A stretch of DNA of 37,124 bases, taken from positions 1-37,124 of the forward strand of contig CATBCG010000018.1 of assembly GCA_949502025.1 (NCBI GenBank), given 5' to 3'. The position numbers and the translations under genes were made by a program. Position 1 is the stretch's first letter. Each line of letters opens with the position of its first letter. The DNA is from MGBC131033 sp910585655. Lineage in GTDB: Bacteria > Bacillota > Clostridia > Lachnospirales > Lachnospiraceae. Positions 34,473-37,124 of the stretch are shown here, piece by piece. The notes beneath the pieces are model-generated. The model did not search any database. It was not told the DNA's origin and worked only from the letters and a program-made list of their open reading frames with translations.

Positions 34473-34501
34473 AATATAGCACTTTGACTTCAAATTGTCA
34501 A
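34473..34501 (-). promoter_or_regulatory. Promoter of adhE
   Basis: Minus-strand TTGACA (34496-34501) and TATATT (34473-34478) with a 17-bp spacer. Transcription would start near 34466, upstream of the Rex-type site. The rest of this gap (34502-34681) is AT-rich and shows nothing further. Confidence 0.75.
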
Positions 34502-34681
34502 AGAAAAAATAGGGGAAAAAATGTAAAAATTACGAGAAAATTCAGGAAATAATCTATACAAAATTAACAATAGAAGAAAGGAAAAGAAAATATCTTGAAC
34601 AAAAGAGCAAAGAACGGTAAAGATAGAAAGAATTTCTTGTGAAATTGTTAAAATTATAACAAAGATAAAGGGATTTTATAC

Positions 34682-34710
34682 TTGACTTTCTAAGAATTCG
34701 TGCATATAAT
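34682..34710 (+). promoter_or_regulatory. Promoter of tRNA-Arg
   Basis: TTGACT (34682-34687) and perfect TATAAT (34705-34710) with a 17-bp spacer, 15 bp before the mature tRNA. Confidence 0.8.
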
Positions 34711-34725
34711 TAAAAAGGGTTCCAT

Positions 34726-34799
34726 GTCGCTATAGCTCAGCTGGATAGAGCGACCGCCTCCTAAGCGGTAGGTCGGAGGTTCAAATCCTCTTAGCGACG
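34726..34799 (+). tRNA. tRNA-Arg (anticodon CCU)
   Basis: A 74-nt tRNA. The acceptor stem GTCGCTA/TAGCGAC is followed by discriminator G. The anticodon stem ACCGC/GCGGT holds the loop CTCCTAA, so the anticodon CCU reads AGG. The T loop GTTCAAATC is normal. CCA is not encoded. Confidence 0.96.
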
Positions 34800-34804
34800 C
34801 TAAA

Positions 34805-34845
34805 AAGCTGTAAATCTGGTAGATTCCAGACTTACAGCTTTTTTG
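34805..34845 (+). terminator. Terminator after tRNA-Arg
   Basis: AAGCTGTAAATCTGG pairs with CCAGACTTACAGCTT (one mismatch) around a 6-base loop, followed by a run of T. Confidence 0.9.
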
Positions 34846-34898
34846 ATAAAAGGAATTTATCATAACAATACAGACGAGAGCAGGCAAGGAGGTATTCC

Positions 34899-35573
34899 AT
34901 GGCTTCAAAGGAAAACCAGACGTCGGATCGAAGAGAATGGGAACCAAGAAGAGAGACTTCTTATAAAATAAAGCTGGGTTTGGTTATATTTGGTATGGTG
35001 CTGATGCTTTTTCTGATTCGTTTTTTTTCTAAAAATGCCAGCAAAATTCCGGAAAAAATCAATGATACAGTGGAGCAGGTATTTGTCGGGACAGAAGGAA
35101 AGGTAACAACCTTTAGCAAGGCTGATATTGAAAAAGTGTTTGAAATCAGCGAGTTATCAACAGCGGATTATACCTATAATGCGATTGCAAAGGCTTATAC
35201 AGAAGATGGGACAAGCATCCGTTATTATGTAGCATATGAAGGAACAATAAAGGCGGGGATTGATTTTAGCGAGATAGCGATTGAAGTTGACGAGGAAGCG
35301 CAACGTATTACAATTACCCTTCCAAAAGTGGAGTTAAAGGAAAAGACTGTTGATCCAGGGACGTTAGAATATATTTTTAAAGATAAAAAAAGTGAGACGG
35401 AAACCGTACATCAAGAGGCATTCCGGCTTTGTGAAGAGGATTTGAAAAGACGGGCGGACAGTGAACAAGAGCTGTTAAAGCTGGCAAAGGAAAATGCAGT
35501 AGCAGTAGTAAAAGCGCTGGTTACGCCATGGATAGAACAGATCAACGAGGAGTATCAGATTGTGATACGATGA
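34899..35573 (+). CDS. DUF4230 domain protein, membrane-anchored
   Basis: A 224-residue protein. A charged cytoplasmic N-terminus is followed by one membrane segment (about 25-43) and an extracellular DUF4230-type domain: a series of short beta strands (YYVAYEGTIKAGIDFSEIAIEVD, then ITITLPKVEL) and a C-terminal helical stretch (LLKLAKENAVAVVKALVTPW). Function unknown. It is followed 28 bp later by a paralogue that is a lipoprotein; the pair are probably co-transcribed and may act together on the outer membrane face. Ribosome site AAGGAGG. Confidence 0.85.
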   Translation: MASKENQTSDRREWEPRRETSYKIKLGLVIFGMVLMLFLIRFFSKNASKIPEKINDTVEQVFVGTEGKVTTFSKADIEKVFEISELSTADYTYNAIAKAYTEDGTSIRYYVAYEGTIKAGIDFSEIAIEVDEEAQRITITLPKVELKEKTVDPGTLEYIFKDKKSETETVHQEAFRLCEEDLKRRADSEQELLKLAKENAVAVVKALVTPWIEQINEEYQIVIR

Positions 35574-35601
35574 CAGGAAACGAACAGAGAAAGGACAATC
35601 A

Positions 35602-36252
35602 ATGAAAAAGGGAATTGTTTGTTTGATGATGATAGGTACTTTGATAGGTGTTTCTTTCTTATCTTCTTGTTCTAAAAAGGAGGCTCCTTCTCCTGAAACG
35701 AATGATTCTTTGGAGCAGGAGATCATACAGAGAGCCAGCGTTCCGGATATTTCCCAAATCCGTTCGATTTGTGAACTGGCGACCTTGGAATGTTATTATC
35801 ATAATGTAGCGAAATCCATTAAGGAAAAGGGAAAAGGGCTTTCTCATATCGGAGAAAAGGAACGTGTTTTTTGGATTGAATACAGTGGAGTGGCGCGCTT
35901 TGGGATCAATGTCTCTAAAGTGACAATGGAGACGAAGGGCAATGAGATTTTGATTACAATTCCAAAGGCAGAATTGTTAGGCTTGTCGGATCATGCCTTT
36001 GCAGAAGGTAGTTATATTTCCTCAGATGATGGGTTTAATAAGAATCCGATTACTTCGGAAAATCAGACGGAAGCCGTGGCGGCGGCAGAGGAAGATATTC
36101 GGGAGATGTTTGCAAAGGATGATGCGATTTTGTCAAAGGCACAGGACAACGCAAAAAAACTGATTGAAAACTATATCCGGCAGTTGGGACAGCTTTCAAA
36201 GATAGAATATGAGATCACATGGAACTATGAAGAAAATATTCCGGCAGAATAA
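35602..36252 (+). CDS. DUF4230 domain lipoprotein
   Basis: A 216-residue paralogue of the gene before it. A lipoprotein signal peptide ends in lipobox LSSC with Cys 23. The domain repeats the same order of motifs: FWIEYSGVARFGINVSKVTME, ILITIPKAELLGL, then a helical end with AQDNAKKLIENYI. It is anchored by lipid instead of a membrane helix. Function unknown. Confidence 0.85.
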   Translation: MKKGIVCLMMIGTLIGVSFLSSCSKKEAPSPETNDSLEQEIIQRASVPDISQIRSICELATLECYYHNVAKSIKEKGKGLSHIGEKERVFWIEYSGVARFGINVSKVTMETKGNEILITIPKAELLGLSDHAFAEGSYISSDDGFNKNPITSENQTEAVAAAEEDIREMFAKDDAILSKAQDNAKKLIENYIRQLGQLSKIEYEITWNYEENIPAE

Positions 36253-36288
36253 GAATTGTCTGTCCGGTAAAAAAGGAGGATAAAAAAT

Positions 36289-36906
36289 ATGAAGGTATTG
36301 ATGGTAAACGGAAGTCCACATGCAAATGGAAACACCTATACGGCACTGCATGAAATGGAGAAAGTTTTTGTGGAAGAAGGGATTGAAGTAGAAATCCTTA
36401 TGGTAGGGAATAAGGATATCAGAGGTTGTATTGGCTGTAGAAAATGCGCCGATACAGGAAAATGTGTCTTTGACGATCTGGTTAATGAGAGCGCGAAAAA
36501 GTTAGAGGAATGCGACGGGCTGGTAGTGGGAAGTCCGGTTTATTATGCCTCTGCCAATGCTACGCTGATTGCCTTTTTAACCAGGCTGTTTTACAGCACT
36601 CATTTTGATAAGAGCATGAAGGTCGGAGCAGCAGTAGCAGCAGCAAGGCGCGGAGGATTGACGGCGACTTATGATGAGCTGAACAAATTTTTTGCTATTT
36701 CCGGGATGCCGATTGCCAGCGGGCAATACTGGAACGGGATTCATGGGACAATGCCGGGAGAGGCAGAGCAGGATATAGAAGGCTTGCAGATGATGCGTAC
36801 CCTTGCCCGTAATATGGCGTTTTTAATGAAGAGCATTGCTTTAGGAAAAGAAACCTACCAGATTCCGGAACGGGAACCGTTTACAAGGACGAATTTTATT
36901 CGTTGA
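36289..36906 (+). CDS. Iron-sulfur flavoprotein-like FMN reductase
   Basis: A 205-residue flavodoxin-fold protein of the NADPH-dependent FMN reductase group. It has the FMN phosphate loop NGSPHANGNTY at 7-17 and the flavin-contact loop GSPVYYASANA. Four cysteines, C47, C50, C53 and C59, form CX2CX2CX5C, the compact 4Fe-4S motif of archaeal and clostridial Isf proteins. It likely passes electrons between a ferredoxin and a small acceptor in the cytoplasm. Good ribosome site AAGGAGG. Independent of the DUF4230 genes in function as far as I can tell, although only 36 bp away. Confidence 0.87.
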   Translation: MKVLMVNGSPHANGNTYTALHEMEKVFVEEGIEVEILMVGNKDIRGCIGCRKCADTGKCVFDDLVNESAKKLEECDGLVVGSPVYYASANATLIAFLTRLFYSTHFDKSMKVGAAVAAARRGGLTATYDELNKFFAISGMPIASGQYWNGIHGTMPGEAEQDIEGLQMMRTLARNMAFLMKSIALGKETYQIPEREPFTRTNFIR

Positions 36907-37124
36907 GTAGGTGTTAAGGGTAGGGGTGCTACTATCTTTGAGTAAATAGAATTCTTGTGAATTCATTATAATTTGTCAACTAAAATGGTTGATTATCTCA
37001 AAAAAGCCTTGATTTACGGGCATACAAGCAGGATTTCAAGCTGAATTTACTACCAATTTACTACTTTTGAGGGAAAGAGCCTTGATATGCCGCCCCCAAC
37101 CCTGCCAGCCCAGCCACCAGCACA
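36907..37124. other. Right-edge non-coding stretch with short repeats
   Basis: No convincing gene. AATTTACTACC is followed directly by AATTTACTACT (37044-37065), and AGCCTTGAT occurs at 37005-37013 and 37078-37086. The last 40 bases switch to a C-rich composition. Tandem 11-mers and flanking repeats like these occur at recombinase arm or attachment sites, but no integrase is visible in the window. Confidence 0.35.

Noticed and set aside
36960..36995. Terminator after the flavoprotein gene
   Set aside because: The possible stems (GAATTC repeats and TCAAC/GTTGA) are short and not followed by a clear T-run, so I cannot support one.
1..37124. CRISPR arrays, transposases or prophage genes
   Set aside because: I saw no regularly spaced repeats and no transposase, integrase or phage structural motifs on either strand.

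Overview
The window is a replication-origin region of a low-GC, Gram-positive anaerobe, most likely a gut-type Lachnospiraceae or other Clostridia. This rests on the gene order (recF, gyrB and gyrA next to dnaA-dnaN; rpmH-rnpA-yidD-yidC-jag-mnmE-mnmG-rsmG-parA-parB on the other side), strong AGGAGG-type ribosome sites, a two-subunit oxygen-sensitive class I fumarase and a clostridial AdhE. No database search was possible; all family names come from motifs read by eye.

Layout. (1) 1-590: a tRNA-Ser(GCU) and, to its left, a strong rRNA-like promoter and leader, both reading leftward off the window; an rRNA operon probably lies just outside. (2) 589-10736, minus strand: an accessory carbohydrate block. 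It holds an AraC-type regulator broken at a run of ten G, a putative cytoplasmic glycoside-hydrolase-like protein, a PfkB sugar kinase, an L-fucose/L-arabinose-isomerase-like protein, an aldo/keto reductase, a class II aldolase, an MFS transporter and an orphan sugar-binding lipoprotein. (3) 10777-21093, minus strand: fumarase beta and alpha, gyrA, gyrB, recF, an S4-domain protein, dnaN and dnaA. (4) oriC appears bipartite. DnaA boxes lie both upstream of dnaA (about 21340-21500) and between dnaA and dnaN (19410-19719); the latter part also has a DnaA-trio-like TAG repeat beside an AT-rich tract. (5) 21663-31697, plus strand: rpmH, rnpA, yidD, yidC, jag, mnmE, mnmG, rsmG, a GNAT protein, parS, parA, parB and a DUF4446 protein. 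(6) 31792-37124: adhE (minus, head-on to replication, with a Rex-type operator), tRNA-Arg(CCU), a tandem pair of DUF4230 proteins, an iron-sulfur-flavoprotein-like reductase, and a right edge with short repeats.

How it fits together. Transcription diverges from oriC, so nearly all genes are co-directional with the fork; adhE is the main exception. The most interesting accessory unit is the sugar block. Its isomerase, ketose kinase, aldolase and aldehyde reductase make up a complete fucose/rhamnose-style route (aldose to ketose to ketose phosphate to triose phosphate plus aldehyde to alcohol). The enzyme families are mixed differently from the textbook pathways, so the substrate is not obvious. 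Two of its promoters carry direct repeats 20-21 bp apart abutting the -35 element, as expected for AraC-type activators. The only regulator nearby is interrupted by a homopolymer whose loss of one base would restore a normal 282-residue protein. A second unusual feature is the recF-gyrB gap, which can fold into two mutually exclusive hairpins in the gyrB leader.
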